64,000 nucleotides of DNA, taken from positions 40,001 to 104,000 of the forward strand of contig JAEMWC010000372.1 of NCBI GenBank assembly GCA_016490735.1, written 5' to 3'. Position numbers and translations under genes: made by a program. The notes under the pieces are model-generated. The model made no database searches, was not told the origin of the DNA, and saw only the letters and a program-made list of their open reading frames with translations. Below are positions 1 to 11,500 of the stretch, in pieces; the stretch's first letter is position 1; every line of letters begins with the position of its first letter. Origin of the DNA: Pachyseris speciosa (lineage: Eukaryota; Cnidaria; Anthozoa; Scleractinia; Pachyseridae).

Positions 1-140
1 GTTTCTTGAAGAAATATTAAATCTGCTTTTTGTTTTCTACACCAGGTGAAAATAGCTCTGCGTTTTCGAAAATTACTGAGACCTCTCACATTAAGAGACA
101 CCAGTTTCAGGCTATCGGGCTTGATCTTAGAATTTGTCAT
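1..140 (-). CDS. LINE ORF2, N-terminus of APE-type endonuclease (partial)
   Basis: From the ATG at 140 the minus strand reads 46 open codons to the window edge. The peptide contains LVSLNVRGL followed about 20 residues later by DLIFLQE. These match the first two motifs of the apurinic-like endonuclease of L1-clade ORF2 proteins (the Asn of LNVRG and the catalytic Glu of LQE). The protein normally nicks target DNA to prime reverse transcription. The start overlaps the stop region of a short upstream frame. The rest lies outside the window. Confidence 0.75.
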   Translation of the reverse strand, partial: MTNSKIKPDSLKLVSLNVRGLSNFRKRRAIFTWCRKQKADLIFLQE

Positions 141-511
141 TTGTCAGCCATTATTAAGATCATTTATCATGAGAGAACTTATCAATAATTTATTATAATA
201 ATTGGCATGTTTGTGCAGTTGATTTGTTTGTAATCGGCAAAAAATGTGGAATTTTATAAACACAGAAATAATAAACACAACACAAACACAAACACAAAAC
301 ATTACACATACAATGGTTACACACACTAACGAAAGCGCACTTACCATTGTGGTTCCGAGACACGCTTTCGCCGAGATCTCCTTTAGACGTAAAAGTCAGT
401 TTACATGATATGCGTATATTTGGAAGATTTATACACACTAAGGAAGAGACTAAATTGTTCATCATAGCAAAAAGAACAGTCAGTTCAGTTTAAAAAGATA
501 CAAATGTTCTA

Positions 512-1318
512 CTACCCGTCAGTTGGCAGTTTAAAAGATGACAGCTTTGCAGTTGAAACCTTCTTGTATAATATCTGTGCCGGAACCGACCATGGGATGA
601 AGGCAAATTCAACATCTTCTCTTTCTTTGATTTCTTTTAAATAATCTTTTCGCAGCTTGGCTCTATCATTGCGTACCGACTTCGATACGTCATCTGATAT
701 GTATATTTGGGACTCGAAGAAAACTCTCTCTTTGAGAGCTTTAGCGGCGGCTTTTAGAATCTTCACTTTATCCGTGTACCTAAGAAGGTAAACATGAATT
801 GGTCGCGGCTTTGCCGCGGCCGCAGCCCGTTCTTTAACATTCGTACGGTGTGCCCTCATCACCTCGATGCCCGCGATTCCCATATGGTTTTCAAAGAAGG
901 TATGGGCCAGAAAGAGCTCTAGAGAGTCGTATTCCTTCTCTGCGTCTTCTCGCAAACCCCATATGACGATATTATTCTTTTTGGAACGATTTTCGAGGTC
1001 ATCTATTCTTTTCTCTAGTTTGGTCAACTCCATGCGGGACGCTTTCTCTGCAATGTTGCTTTTGACTTCAGTGACTTGTTCTTCTAAAAGGCCGTAGCTC
1101 TGCTTCAAGTCTTTAACGTCGTCGGCGGTCTTCTTCTGGCTTATTTCGAGGTTCTCTAGTTTCTGAAGAATGGAGTTCAACTTTACTTCTTGTTCGGCTT
1201 TCGCCTTTAGCAAGTCGTCCATCTTGGCGTCCATCTTGGCCAGAACAGCGTCGAATTTGCCTTCGGTTGCTGTCATTTCTCTCTCTTTTTTTGATTTAGA
1301 CCTAGTTTTAATACTCAT
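512..1318 (-). CDS. LINE ORF1 protein (coiled coil plus RRM-like), L1 ORF1p family
   Basis: An uninterrupted 268-codon frame from the ATG at 1318; an in-frame TTG four codons upstream is less likely in a eukaryote. After a basic N-terminus, residues about 20-110 are heptad-rich and Lys/Glu/Leu-rich, predicted coiled coil. Then NNIVIWGLRED and, later, HVYLLRYTDKVKILKAA with AKLRKDYLKEIKERE resemble the RRM and C-terminal domains of L1 ORF1p. Such proteins trimerise and coat LINE RNA in the ribonucleoprotein. The frame is intact, so the copy may be young. Placement upstream of ORF2 on the same strand supports the call. Confidence 0.75.
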   Translation of the reverse strand: MSIKTRSKSKKEREMTATEGKFDAVLAKMDAKMDDLLKAKAEQEVKLNSILQKLENLEISQKKTADDVKDLKQSYGLLEEQVTEVKSNIAEKASRMELTKLEKRIDDLENRSKKNNIVIWGLREDAEKEYDSLELFLAHTFFENHMGIAGIEVMRAHRTNVKERAAAAAKPRPIHVYLLRYTDKVKILKAAAKALKERVFFESQIYISDDVSKSVRNDRAKLRKDYLKEIKEREDVEFAFIPWSVPAQILYKKVSTAKLSSFKLPTDG

Positions 1319-1827
1319 CCGCCTCTTCAAAATAAAAGCACAAAAAGAAACGCGTTATCACGTTTTAAGAGCGCATTTAAAACCAATTTTTAGGAGAGAG
1401 CTCGGACACGTCCGTTCACCTCGATGTCATCCCCAGACTCCCTGCATGCATGATTAACTAGCTTGCATCAGTTTTCATAATTCACATATCCTTAAGGTAC
1501 AGGTTTAATAAAATTCATATGTATATTTTTCAAATTACACTTTTAGAAAGATCATTAATTTGTTTGGGAATATGTTCTCAAAATTTCAGGGGAAAATGTT
1601 GAACTGTGATTTTTGGCGATTGTTTAAAATTGAATCTATAAATTTGTAAAATTAATTTGGTGGTTTTAGGGTTTAAATGAAACAAATGCATGAAAAATAA
1701 GGTAATCATGTGATCTTCGATTGTTTAATGAAACGTAAGGAATAGACTTGTAGCTTCATCTGTATATTGCCTATTCCAGATGATTAGTTGCAGGCATTCT
1801 TTTTTTGGGAACATGAATAGGGACTGA

Positions 1828-2220
1828 CAGGGTTCGTACAGGTCCTGGAAAACCTGGAAAGTCAAGGAATTTTATAATTTCATTTTCCAGGCCTGGAAAG
1901 TCCTGGAATTTAGGTTTGGGTCCTGGAAATGCATGGAAAGTCATGGAAAATCAGCAGGCTTTCTATTAGTGGAAAGCAATGTAGATCCAAAGTTACAAAA
2001 ATTAACCGACAAGTCCAAATATATGATTTATTTCAGTAGAAATAAACATAGCGTGTGTTGCAAGATTACGCTTGCGAACATTTTTGTCGTTTTTGTCATT
2101 GTTTTGACATTACTGTCTCAGAACAGTTGCTCAACTTAGGTCATGGAATTTTTCAAAAAGTCATGGAAAAAGTCCTGGAAAGTCGTGGAATTTTCACAGT
2201 TCAAAAGTGTTGGAGCCCTG
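1828..2220 (+). mobile_element. MITE-like repeat of iterated CCTGGAAAGTC motifs
   Basis: The ends CAGGGTTC (1828) and GAGCCCTG (2213-2220) are near-perfect inverted termini. Inside, variants of TCCTGGAAAGTCCTGGAAT recur at both sides. The same iterated motif and similar termini border the element at 48992-49520, which encodes a coiled-coil peptide, so this may be a non-coding relative. CAGGG-type termini are common in hAT elements; that assignment is inference. Flanking 1501-1827 and 2221-2290 is AT-rich with nothing recognisable. Confidence 0.6.
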
Positions 2221-2309
2221 GCGAGCGTTTCTTAAAACCCCCGATTAGGATTATTACCAGAAATTAGATTTCTAATATTTTTAGCAATCTTTCAAGGAAG
2301 CTCGCTATA

Positions 2310-5139
2310 AAATTGAGAAATACATTGGGCTAGTTTTCCCAAGGAGGAGGCCTCCGAGGATATTTTCTTTCCCAAAGGAAACGCTCTTACTCTCAACGTG
2401 CTTGAACAAGAAGAGTGCGAAGGTCTCTTAACTGAAACTGAATGCTTAGAAAGCCTCAAATCTATGGAACCGAACAAGAGCCCTGGAACTGACGGTTTGC
2501 CAGCTGAATTCTATAAAAGATTCTGGAGTGATGTTAATCCATATCTCATAAATGCCTTAAACAATTCATATGAAAAGGGCCTACTGTCAGTGTCTCAAAG
2601 AAGAAGTCTGATCTCCCTCATACCGAAAAAGAACAAACCTACCGATCAACTGAAGAACTGGAGGCCGATCACTCTGCTCAACTGTGATTATAAGATAGCC
2701 ACGAAAAGTATCGCTTCTCGAATTAGAAAAGTTTTGCCAAAAATAATCAATAATGATCAAACCGGCTTCATGAAGAATAGATTTATCGGAGAAAATATTA
2801 GGCTGATAGATAGTCTGATACATTTCACGAATAAAGAACAAATTCCGGGGCTATTACTCTTCGTTGACTTCGAGAAGGCCTTTGACAGCTTAGAATGGTC
2901 CTTTATTCACAAAACCCTCCAATATTATAACTTCGGAAAATCTTTAATGACTTGGATAAAACTTTTTTATACGAATATTAGCAGCAGCATTCAAAACAAT
3001 GGTTGGGCTTCTGAGTTTTTCACTTTACATCGCGGTGTGAGACAAGGCTGTCCACTCTCCCCTTATTTGTTCATACTTTGCGCAGAAATTCTAGGTAATG
3101 CGGTGAGAACGGATAACGGCGTCAGCGGAATAAAGATCCTTAATACTGAATGCAAACTGTCCCAGTACGCAGATGACACAACCTTAATTTTGGATGGCTC
3201 ACAATCTTCTCTCTTAAGAACTTTTGAATTACTTGATGCATTCGCGACCATATCGGGCTTGAATGTTAATTATGAGAAAACTGAAGCTCTCTGGATCGGC
3301 TCTTTGCGGGACTCAAATATCTCTTTCCCTTTAAATAAGCCTATAACTTGGGCTAGGGAAAAGGTCTTCGCCTTGGGGGTTTGGTTTTCGACCGGAGAAA
3401 TGAACTTCATCTCCAGTAATATCCAGGAGAAAATTGGTAATTTAAAGAAGATTATAGGAAGCTGGTCGGCCAGACGACTTACTCTTTTGGGTAAAATTAC
3501 CGTTTTGAAAAGTCTAGCAGTGTCACAGTTGGTGTATGTGTTGGCTTCTCTCCCGACTATTCACGGCGCGCTGAAAGAAATCAATTCCCTGTTATACGAG
3601 TTCCTCTGGGATGCGAAAAACGACAAAATCAAAAGATCGGAAATGATTAATGACTACGACAAAGGAGGGCTAAAGATGATTGACATCGAAAGTTTCAACA
3701 AATCATTAAAACTGAAATGGATACAAGGCTATTTGAATGACGATAATCATGCTAAGTGGAAGTTCTTCTTTGACTACTATTTAGAAAAATTCGGAGGCAA
3801 GTTGGTGTTTTTAAGTAATCTTAGCACACAGGATGCTGCAAGTCTTGAACACTGGACAAACCTTAACTATAGAGAGGAAAATTTAGATTTTATGAACTCG
3901 TACATCTGGCAGAATTCATTAATCAGAATCGGAAACCAACCTCTTTTTTACCCGTCTTGGTTGGAGGCCGGAGTGACGGTGGTCAAGGACCTTGTAGATA
4001 TTAAACAGGATTTCTTAAGTTATGATGTTTTTGAAAACAAATTTCAGATTAAAACCAACTATCTGGAGTATTATAAAATTCGATCTGCCCTAAAACAATA
4101 TAAGAAGAGTTGCTCGCTAGAAACTGATAAACCCCATACAGAGAGTGCGGTTGAGACTATACAGTCCTCGCAAAAAGTTGTTAAAAAACTTTATAAGCTG
4201 CTTATCGAAAAAAAGGCTACCCATCCTTCAAGAACGGAGGAAAAATGGAAACGGGAAATTCAACCATTTGGAAATGTAACTGTTGATTGGAAAAAATCTT
4301 ATCAATTACCGTTTCTCTGTACAAGGGACTCTAAACTCAGAGTATTTCAGTTTAAACTTTTACACAGGAGGATTGCTACAAATGACTTTTTATGTAAAAT
4401 TGGACTAGAGCAAACTGACCTATGTTCCTTTTGCAAAGAAACTGCGGAAACTCTGATGCATCTTTTTTGGAACTGCAGACATACAAAGCTTTTTTGGGAA
4501 AGAACTTTCGAATGGATAACCCAAAATTTTAAGGATCTGGAAAACTTTAAGCTCTCCCCTTCTTTCTGCTTGGGCCTTATTGACAATATATCAGATCTCC
4601 TTGTACACCAGATCATTCTTATTGCTAGATCCTACATATACACTTGCAAGTTTAAAAGCTCTTTACCAAAGCTGGAAATGTTTATACAGCTAGTTAAGAT
4701 AGCTATGAAAGTGGAAAAACAAGCAGCCCTAGAGAATAACACAGTTAGGGCTTTTGAAGTGAAATGGTCTCGACTTAGATAGTCCCTCGCATACGAAGTG
4801 ATTCAAATGGTGGAAATGGTATGGCTGCCACTGTTGTACGCGGTACTTGATTACTGTGTTGTAAGTAGGTTAGTTTTCGTTGTAAGGTCGCGTATTATTG
4901 TTTTTATAAATAACCTCTGTATTGTGTGTAATGTAGTAAGTCACATGTACGATGTAGGTATGGTATACGAGTATAAGTGTTATGTGCAATATAAGTGAAG
5001 TGTAGTAAGCAAGTATGGTATTAAGTACTGTGCAAATATCATGTCATGTAAGCTAGTAGGTAATACGGAATGTAAGTAAGTAGAGTGTGGTATGTGATTA
5101 ATAAAAGTGGGGAAAAAAAAAAAAAAAAAAAAAAAAAAA
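2310..5139 (+). mobile_element. Tx1/L1-like LINE, 5'-truncated, with poly(A) tail
   Basis: A 3' fragment of a second LINE, on the plus strand. It starts inside ORF2 (open from 2317, after a stop at 2314), has a long intact reverse transcriptase frame to 4782, a 330-base GT-rich 3' UTR, an AATAAA at 5100-5105 and an A-run at 5113-5139. The poly(A) tail is characteristic of L1/Tx1-clade retrotransposition. I see no convincing target-site duplication. Confidence 0.85.
2398..4782 (+). CDS. LINE ORF2 reverse transcriptase and C-terminal Zn-knuckle region
   Basis: About 795 open codons (frame open back to 2317) without an ATG, as expected of a 5'-truncated ORF2. Near the start NKSPGTDGLPAEFY is the RT finger motif. 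LFVDFEKAFDSL carries the first catalytic Asp, RGVRQGCPLSPYLFILC the palm, and YADD lies at 3166-3177. The C-terminal CSFCKETAETLMHLFWNC (about 4423-4476) is the zf-RVT CCHC-like motif. The endonuclease is missing. All RT catalytic residues I can see are intact. It is not a host gene. Confidence 0.9.
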   Translation: MLEQEECEGLLTETECLESLKSMEPNKSPGTDGLPAEFYKRFWSDVNPYLINALNNSYEKGLLSVSQRRSLISLIPKKNKPTDQLKNWRPITLLNCDYKIATKSIASRIRKVLPKIINNDQTGFMKNRFIGENIRLIDSLIHFTNKEQIPGLLLFVDFEKAFDSLEWSFIHKTLQYYNFGKSLMTWIKLFYTNISSSIQNNGWASEFFTLHRGVRQGCPLSPYLFILCAEILGNAVRTDNGVSGIKILNTECKLSQYADDTTLILDGSQSSLLRTFELLDAFATISGLNVNYEKTEALWIGSLRDSNISFPLNKPITWAREKVFALGVWFSTGEMNFISSNIQEKIGNLKKIIGSWSARRLTLLGKITVLKSLAVSQLVYVLASLPTIHGALKEINSLLYEFLWDAKNDKIKRSEMINDYDKGGLKMIDIESFNKSLKLKWIQGYLNDDNHAKWKFFFDYYLEKFGGKLVFLSNLSTQDAASLEHWTNLNYREENLDFMNSYIWQNSLIRIGNQPLFYPSWLEAGVTVVKDLVDIKQDFLSYDVFENKFQIKTNYLEYYKIRSALKQYKKSCSLETDKPHTESAVETIQSSQKVVKKLYKLLIEKKATHPSRTEEKWKREIQPFGNVTVDWKKSYQLPFLCTRDSKLRVFQFKLLHRRIATNDFLCKIGLEQTDLCSFCKETAETLMHLFWNCRHTKLFWERTFEWITQNFKDLENFKLSPSFCLGLIDNISDLLVHQIILIARSYIYTCKFKSSLPKLEMFIQLVKIAMKVEKQAALENNTVRAFEVKWSRLR

Positions 5140-5159
5140 GATAGTACCAATCGACAGAA

Positions 5160-5230
5160 AAACTGTTTGCAAAATACTTCTCGGGCCCGAAATGTTTTCC
5201 GGAGTTTTGAGAAACGCACGCCTGGACTGA
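5160..5230 (-). repeat. Dispersed repeat, inverted partner of 6810-6865
   Basis: The stretch around 5169-5222, read on the minus strand, begins AGGCGTGCGTTTC and contains GGGCCCGAGAA. It resembles 6812-6865 on the plus strand (same AGGCGTGCGTTTC start, GGGCCCAAGAA core). The pair is about 1.6 kb apart in opposite orientation, and the LINE tail abuts the left copy. Confidence 0.45.
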
Positions 5231-5355
5231 GTAAATGAAATAAAAATATACTCCCAACAATCCTCACATAATTTAAAATGTAAGGGTGACTATTGTGGCT
5301 GATTTTATTTGTTAGAGGATTAATTTATGTAGTCAAGTTGATGATCTTCTCACAG

Positions 5356-5513
5356 CTTTACCCCACCTCAGATGACGTTAACTTCAAGCCACTGATGCAT
5401 GATTTGTGGGACACTGAAGTAGAGTTGCATTATAACCCAGCAAGTGACATGAGGACAAGTGATGTACATGACTTTTTAACAGCTTTTGTAGCACAGAAAT
5501 CTTCAAGTTCTTC
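5356..5513 (+). CDS. CPED1: CPED1 exon a
   Basis: 158 bases, phase 0 in and phase 2 out, between ttctcacag and gtaagt. It encodes LYPTSDDVNFKPLMHDLWDT and ends AFVAQKSSSS. It is the most 5' exon seen here; earlier ones lie left of the LINEs or outside the window. Confidence 0.75.
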
Positions 5514-8500
5514 GTAAGTCAGTTTGCATAATAGCTGAGTATCTAAATTCTTGAATGCTGATTGAACCATGGCTCAGTTGAAAACGACACTGTGGTGCAC
5601 AAAACAAGCAGTCACCAGAAACTTTCATATCTGCCGTGATGGGATATACCCTTTGCAGATTATACGATTAGAATTAGAATTAGAAGCCTTTCCCCAGCCA
5701 CTGTGGCTGGCAACTTCTTCCGAATGCAACATTGAACCAACACCAAAACTGAAAACCATCAAGTCATTTTCCATTTCCTCTCTGATGTAAACTTTGTTGC
5801 TAAAATGGCATTCGCTTTTGCTGTGCTCTATCTTTATTCCGAGACATTTTATGCTAGGTTCAGGGATTGAGAATAAGAGAAAATTCGTGAAGGATCCATT
5901 TTTTTGTGAATCAGTGAATTTTGACTGCGGAGATGTTGATCAGAGATGAAAGTTGATGGTCTCGCTTTTGTTATCAGTATAATTTTATATTGTGAATTTT
6001 AATGACAAACAAATTAAAAATTTCCAGTTTCCTTTTCCAATGTCATGCGCTCTTGTACTAGTTGGGAGGAGGGTGAAAACGTGAAAAAAGTGCTCATTTT
6101 ATTAATGAGTAATGAATTTAACATGACTCTGTTCAAAAGTGTTTTCCTTTGGTTTGTCTATCGTTGAGTGCATGTTTTGTTAGAACACCAGTCTTGTTTT
6201 CTCCTAGGGAGCATAAAGTTGGTGTGAGCAATCCAAGATTGTCAGGAGGTTTGACAAAATTTTTAGTCTTTTTGAAGGGTTACTCTGTCATTTGCCTGAT
6301 TTTGTTAAGTTGCGGAGTTGTTGCTGACTCGCAGAGGAAAAGGTTTGGGTGGGGCTGTCTTGTGTAGTTGGGGAAGGACGGGGGGAGGGGGTGGGGTGGC
6401 TGTACTGCCCAAAAGGTATGTTTTTGGTGGATAGTCTCAAGTGGGGTACATATTCTAGAAACAGGGCACAGAGACTTGTGAATGATTTGATTTTTGGTTT
6501 GCGCGATGCAAGTGCCATACTGAAATTTAGGTAGTCAAAACCTTAGGTTGAAGCCCTAGTTGGCAGAATGTGGAATACCCCCCCCCCCCCCTCCACCCTT
6601 CCCTGCAAGTTCCAGTTTATAACTAACAGTACGGTTTCTGGAGTTGTTACCGTAATCAAGGTAAAAGAGATTGCTGTCCTGTAACTTGTACTTTTCTGTC
6701 AACTTTTAGGTTCAGTGAAGAACGTTATGTGCAATAATGGTAAGACTTACTGTGGAGAGAGTATCTTGTGTTCTTATGTACAATTCTCCAAACATTTCTT
6801 TACATTTGTATAAGGCGTGCGTTTCCTGAACCCATAAGGACATTTTGGGCCCAAGAAACGATTCTACGTGCACACTGTGCTTTTCGATAGCTTTGAAAGG
6901 GAAATAGGTGAAAATTTTACAAGATTGAGAACTGCATTAAGTTAGTTTGCATGAAAAACGCCATCAATCCAAAGAAAACAGCCATCAAGCATCTTATGAC
7001 AATTTAAAGTGATAGTTTCACGCTTTAGCGCATGTGCAAGCCATGAGTTAACCCACTCAATTCCATTGTTTAGAAACCAGTCAGATGCGAGTACATAACT
7101 TGTGCCTCCTTTCCGAAATAAAACCTTGGGACCGAAGAATAAATTAGATGCTCAATACTAAATTCAACGTTTTCTGCGTAAATCCGCTAGCACCTTCCAC
7201 GCACTTTTGGCTTCAGTTATCGTGCTAACCTATGTGTAGCCGTATGGCTGTGCGTAGACTGTCATTCGATCTGCCTGCAAAAAATTACAGTCTGTGATGA
7301 CTGAAATACATGTGGGTTGATACGAAAACTAAAATGTACCGGAACATTCAAAATAAATAAAATAAATTCTTTTGAGCAATCTCACCTTTCGCGAAAGTTT
7401 CAAAGGAAAAATTACCACGAGAGTCATCTAAACGGTTCAGATTGTTTTATAAACAATAGAATCGAATGGGCTAACGTTATAGTTTGCACATGCGCCGAGC
7501 CGTGAAACCCTCCCTTAAATCAAGTGCCTACTAATTCGTACTTGCCGTTGTCGTAGTTATTTATTATTAGCTTTTTATTTGTATTTTATTTGCTTTTTTT
7601 TAATTGCTTTTAATCTTGACCCAGATGCTGACCCAGTTTTGATGCAGCTGAGAACTCGGCCAACAGTTGTTCTTACGCCCGAGTTCAACAGTAATGTGCT
7701 CACTTACCACACAACTGTGTCATTTGATACGATGGTCTTACAGATTTGGGGGAAAGCTTCGTCCTGCCGCTCAGTTGTCCGCATCAACACCAACTACGAG
7801 GACAACCAGTAAGTGATGACAAATTCCTTGTGATGACAAATAACCTTATTTGTACATATTTATTTATTCGTTTTTATTTTTGCACTTTGCACTGGAATTT
7901 GCTAGATGTCCTTATAGGATTTTGCAAATAAATTATGTAGATGTAGATGTAGGTGTAGCCTCCTTCGCAGACGTCTTTGGGCTCGTCACGCGTTCCTTGC
8001 CCACGAACGTCTGCTGAACTTAACTACCACTTCCGTTCGCGGCGGTTAGCCAATCATAGTTCGTTTTCCAATTTATGGAAAGTAGGACTTCGACCCCTGG
8101 ATTATTTTCACAGACGATGCACGTGAATCGGGTGTCGATTTCCATTCTTACGCAGCTCGTTATTGGTTTCTTCAAAACAAAGGCTAACCGCCGACGAACG
8201 AAAGTGGCAGTTCAGTTCAGCAGACGTTCGTGGGCAAGGAACTCGTGACGAGCCTAAAGACGTCTGTGAAGGAGGCTAATGTAGGTGTCGTAAAGCCGCG
8301 GCTACACGAGCGATCTTTGGCTCGCGCCAGTGATGTGATTTTTTCAAATTTTGTCGCGTCGCCAGCGCGCGATGAAAATCGCAAGTGTAGCCACCCTCGC
8401 GCAGGTGATGCGACAGCTGAAAAAATTGCAAGAGAAAAGTCGCCAGAGTTGAAACTTTCGCGACAAAATCACACAGATTGTTGGCCGTGTAGCGCGCGCC

Positions 8501-11500
8501 CTTCAATTTGTCACTCGTGTAGCTACCCTGGCGCACTGGCGACGCGACAAAATTTGAAAAAATCGCATCACCGGCGCGAGCATTAAGCCGCGGCTTAATG
8601 TTTAGTCGCTGTAATTATCATCGTTCCCTCTGTGGATACTGCAGTTCCCGGCGTCAAAGTAATAAAATACAGCCAATCAGAATTCAGAAAGCCGTTGTAT
8701 ATTTGTTGGTATTCCACCGAACCTTCCCATCGTGCAATGCATTGATTGTATAGGGTCATTTATGCAGTTATCACATTCATTAATGTCAAAATACATTCAT
8801 TTTTACGAATCGTCATTCATTTTCGTTGTTTTCAAATTTATTAAGCAGTTTTGCATATTCATAAACATACATTAACACGTATAGGCAACTATTTACACCA
8901 TGAATATATACGAACATTAACGCCGTTTTTTGTTCAATGAGGAGAATAAAGTTTCACTAACGAAAAGGGTTTTCACACAAAATCGGGGAAGAATAAAACA
9001 TGAAATATGAACCTTTCCATTCGGATATCAATGTTTTAATTTTACGGTACTGTGTGAAATTCTTACTGTTGAGAGTATGCCCGCGAAACGTCGGCACTGT
9101 TACCGCTCACAACTGCTCTCAGTGGTATCGCTTTATGCAAACATATTTGCCACTGTGCTTAAATGGCAAAGAAAATCCAAGGATAATGACTTTTTTTTTC
9201 AGAACTTTCATAGTGCAAACATTTTTTAGTGACATGAATGACATGCACTAAGTTGCTGTGTTTGTAGCGTCACACATTAAAAGTTTTGCGTTATTGGAAT
9301 TTTATTACTCGGGATACTGTAAGTATACCGAGTTATAAAATGTGTCAGATTTCAGTCTTTTTTTTTTTCCCTGTGCAGCAAAATGCACAATACAATTACG
9401 TTCCGGTGTTTGGATTGGCCAATGCACAATAGCAGGCACGTGGCGGTGTGTTCATTGGTTAAAGCAAACCACATAGTCCAAAGGTCGAAAGGCTAACATC
9501 ACGCGACGGTTGTTTTGATGTTATGCAAATTCATCGTGTTTCAGTTGTGAAGCTAGATATTTTAAATACAGCACAGTCTGTCCCCGTGAAAAGGTTTGCC
9601 GAGTGTTAAGAAAAAGTTGGAAGCCTCACACGTGTAGTGCTTATCACCTAATCGATATCACAAGTCGAATTCGAATGCTGTGACAGAAAAATTACAGGTT
9701 TGCAATAAGTTGTTTTGGTAATGTGATACCTTCCATTTAATACGTGACCGCAAGTGAACACTCAAGGTTAAATAATCCACTTCGACCGCCGGGACATATT
9801 TTCCTGCACATATCTTTGTAAAGTTGTGAAGTTAGATTTGAATACAGTACAGACTGTCCGCGTGAAAAGGTTTGCCGAATTTAAGACAAGATTGGAAGCC
9901 TCGCACGTGCTGTGAGAATCGTTGTGACAGTTCTATATTTAGGAAATCGCAAAGTTGTTTTGATGTAATTTGATCCGGATTATACCACAACTCAATCGCT
10001 GTGACAGTTCTATATTTAGGCTATGTCTACACTATACCGGATAGCTCTTGTGCCGGCACGAAAACCATACCGGATAGGGCTTTTGTTCACATTCAAAACG
10101 ATGATTTCGACACGATTTTTGCGTCGGAGCGATGCTGGGCCGCTGCGGTCTTGAAAGTGAATCGTCACATATCGGATAGGGTTTCGTCACACTTTCTGGA
10201 GTAGTGTGAACAGAGAATCGAACCGAAACGGAAATCAACAACGAGGAGCAAAATTTGGATTCTAGTGGAAAGATAGAGGCGGTTTTGGGCCACTGCCGTT
10301 CACACCACGCCGTAGTATTTTTCACAATGGCATAAAATGCTATCCGGCATAGTGTAGACATAGCCTTAGAGACAAGTTTGCGAAATTTTGGTTTTCACGT
10401 GACTTCAGAAAAAAAAACTAAAATTAAACATTTAGATTTTTTACCTTCATCAGGTAAATGACATTTTAAGCCAAGTAACACGCTTTGTTTTGAAAATAGA
10501 GCAGTTTGAATTTCGAGTTCTTTTTACAATGCGTGACATCTCGATTGCTTCTGAGAAACAAGTCACATACACGGAAACGACTCGCCTTGTGTTTTCGAGT
10601 TTTGAATATCCAATATGTTAAGAGAAGTGTCTATGCGAATGTTTTCAAGCTTCGCAGAGCGAAAAAATGTTTTGAGAGAGCCAAAGTAAAGTCCACGTTA
10701 CCACTTAATTTAGAAGTAAACAACAACAGCTGACAACGAATATGGATGGCAACTCTCAAAACAGTTTAACGAGTTTTGCTCGTACGTGAACTAAAAGGCC
10801 TTATGTGAACCCAAAAGCAAACCACTAGCCGGATAGTTTCGAGAATCAGAAAGCGTGCGTCCGGCTTCTGCACCACAAAAGTATCCCGAGTTAATGCTCA
10901 TAGAGCATCTTGTTTTTTATCAACAACCAGCAGCACAAAACAGAAGGAGATACAATGATAAGCCAAAGCCAGGAGCCTTCTCCTTATTGAACTAAAAAAC
11001 GACGTTTGTATATTAGCACTATAGAATGCCCCATAGTGTAAATGGTTGCCTATACATGTTAATGTATGTTTATGAATATGCAAAAATGCTTAAAGAATTT
11101 GTAAACAACGAAAATGAATGACGATTCGTTAAAATGAATGCATTTGTCGTTAATGAACCTGATACCTGCGTTATTGAGAGTATATTTTCAGCAAAAGGTG
11201 TACATGCAGATGGCGCAAAGCGTGGGAAAATGTGCGCATGCAAGTCACAATTGGTTTGGGTTTTGCTTCTCATTGGTTGAAAAGTGGCGCGTCTTTTGCT
11301 GGCCAATCACCGAGGGAAAAATTGCGAAACCAAAGCAAAAGCAATTTACTTTGGATGCTCAATTGGCGGGTAACAAATGATGGAATGTTCATTGTATCTG
11401 TTGACTATTTATGCATTTGTTTCAGGGCGGCAAACCACTCTCTTGGTGTGGGTTGGAACAAGTTTTCCCTGGATTTGGTAGATACCAGCCAGTCAAATGC

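Larger units (their letters stand above)
1..1500 (-). mobile_element. Tx1/L1-like LINE, 5' part, minus strand
   Basis: Read on the minus strand, this stretch holds a 5' untranslated region (about 1319-1500), ORF1 (1318-512), a 370-base spacer and the first codons of ORF2 (140-1), which runs off the window. The order ORF1, spacer, ORF2 endonuclease is the layout of L1/Tx1-clade non-LTR retrotransposons. No 3' end or poly(A) is visible because the element continues left. The 5' boundary near 1500 is a guess from the change to very AT-rich sequence. Confidence 0.8.

Noticed and set aside
6710..6739. A 30-base AG..GTAAGA micro-exon candidate in the CPED1 gene
   Set aside because: In the required phase it reads FSEERYVQ then a stop, and its length does not repair the frame; 6208-6278 does.
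10032..10361. 109-codon minus-strand frame
   Set aside because: Lies wholly inside a palindromic MITE; the same holds for frames at 8230-8586, 55058-55396 and 63011-63606.
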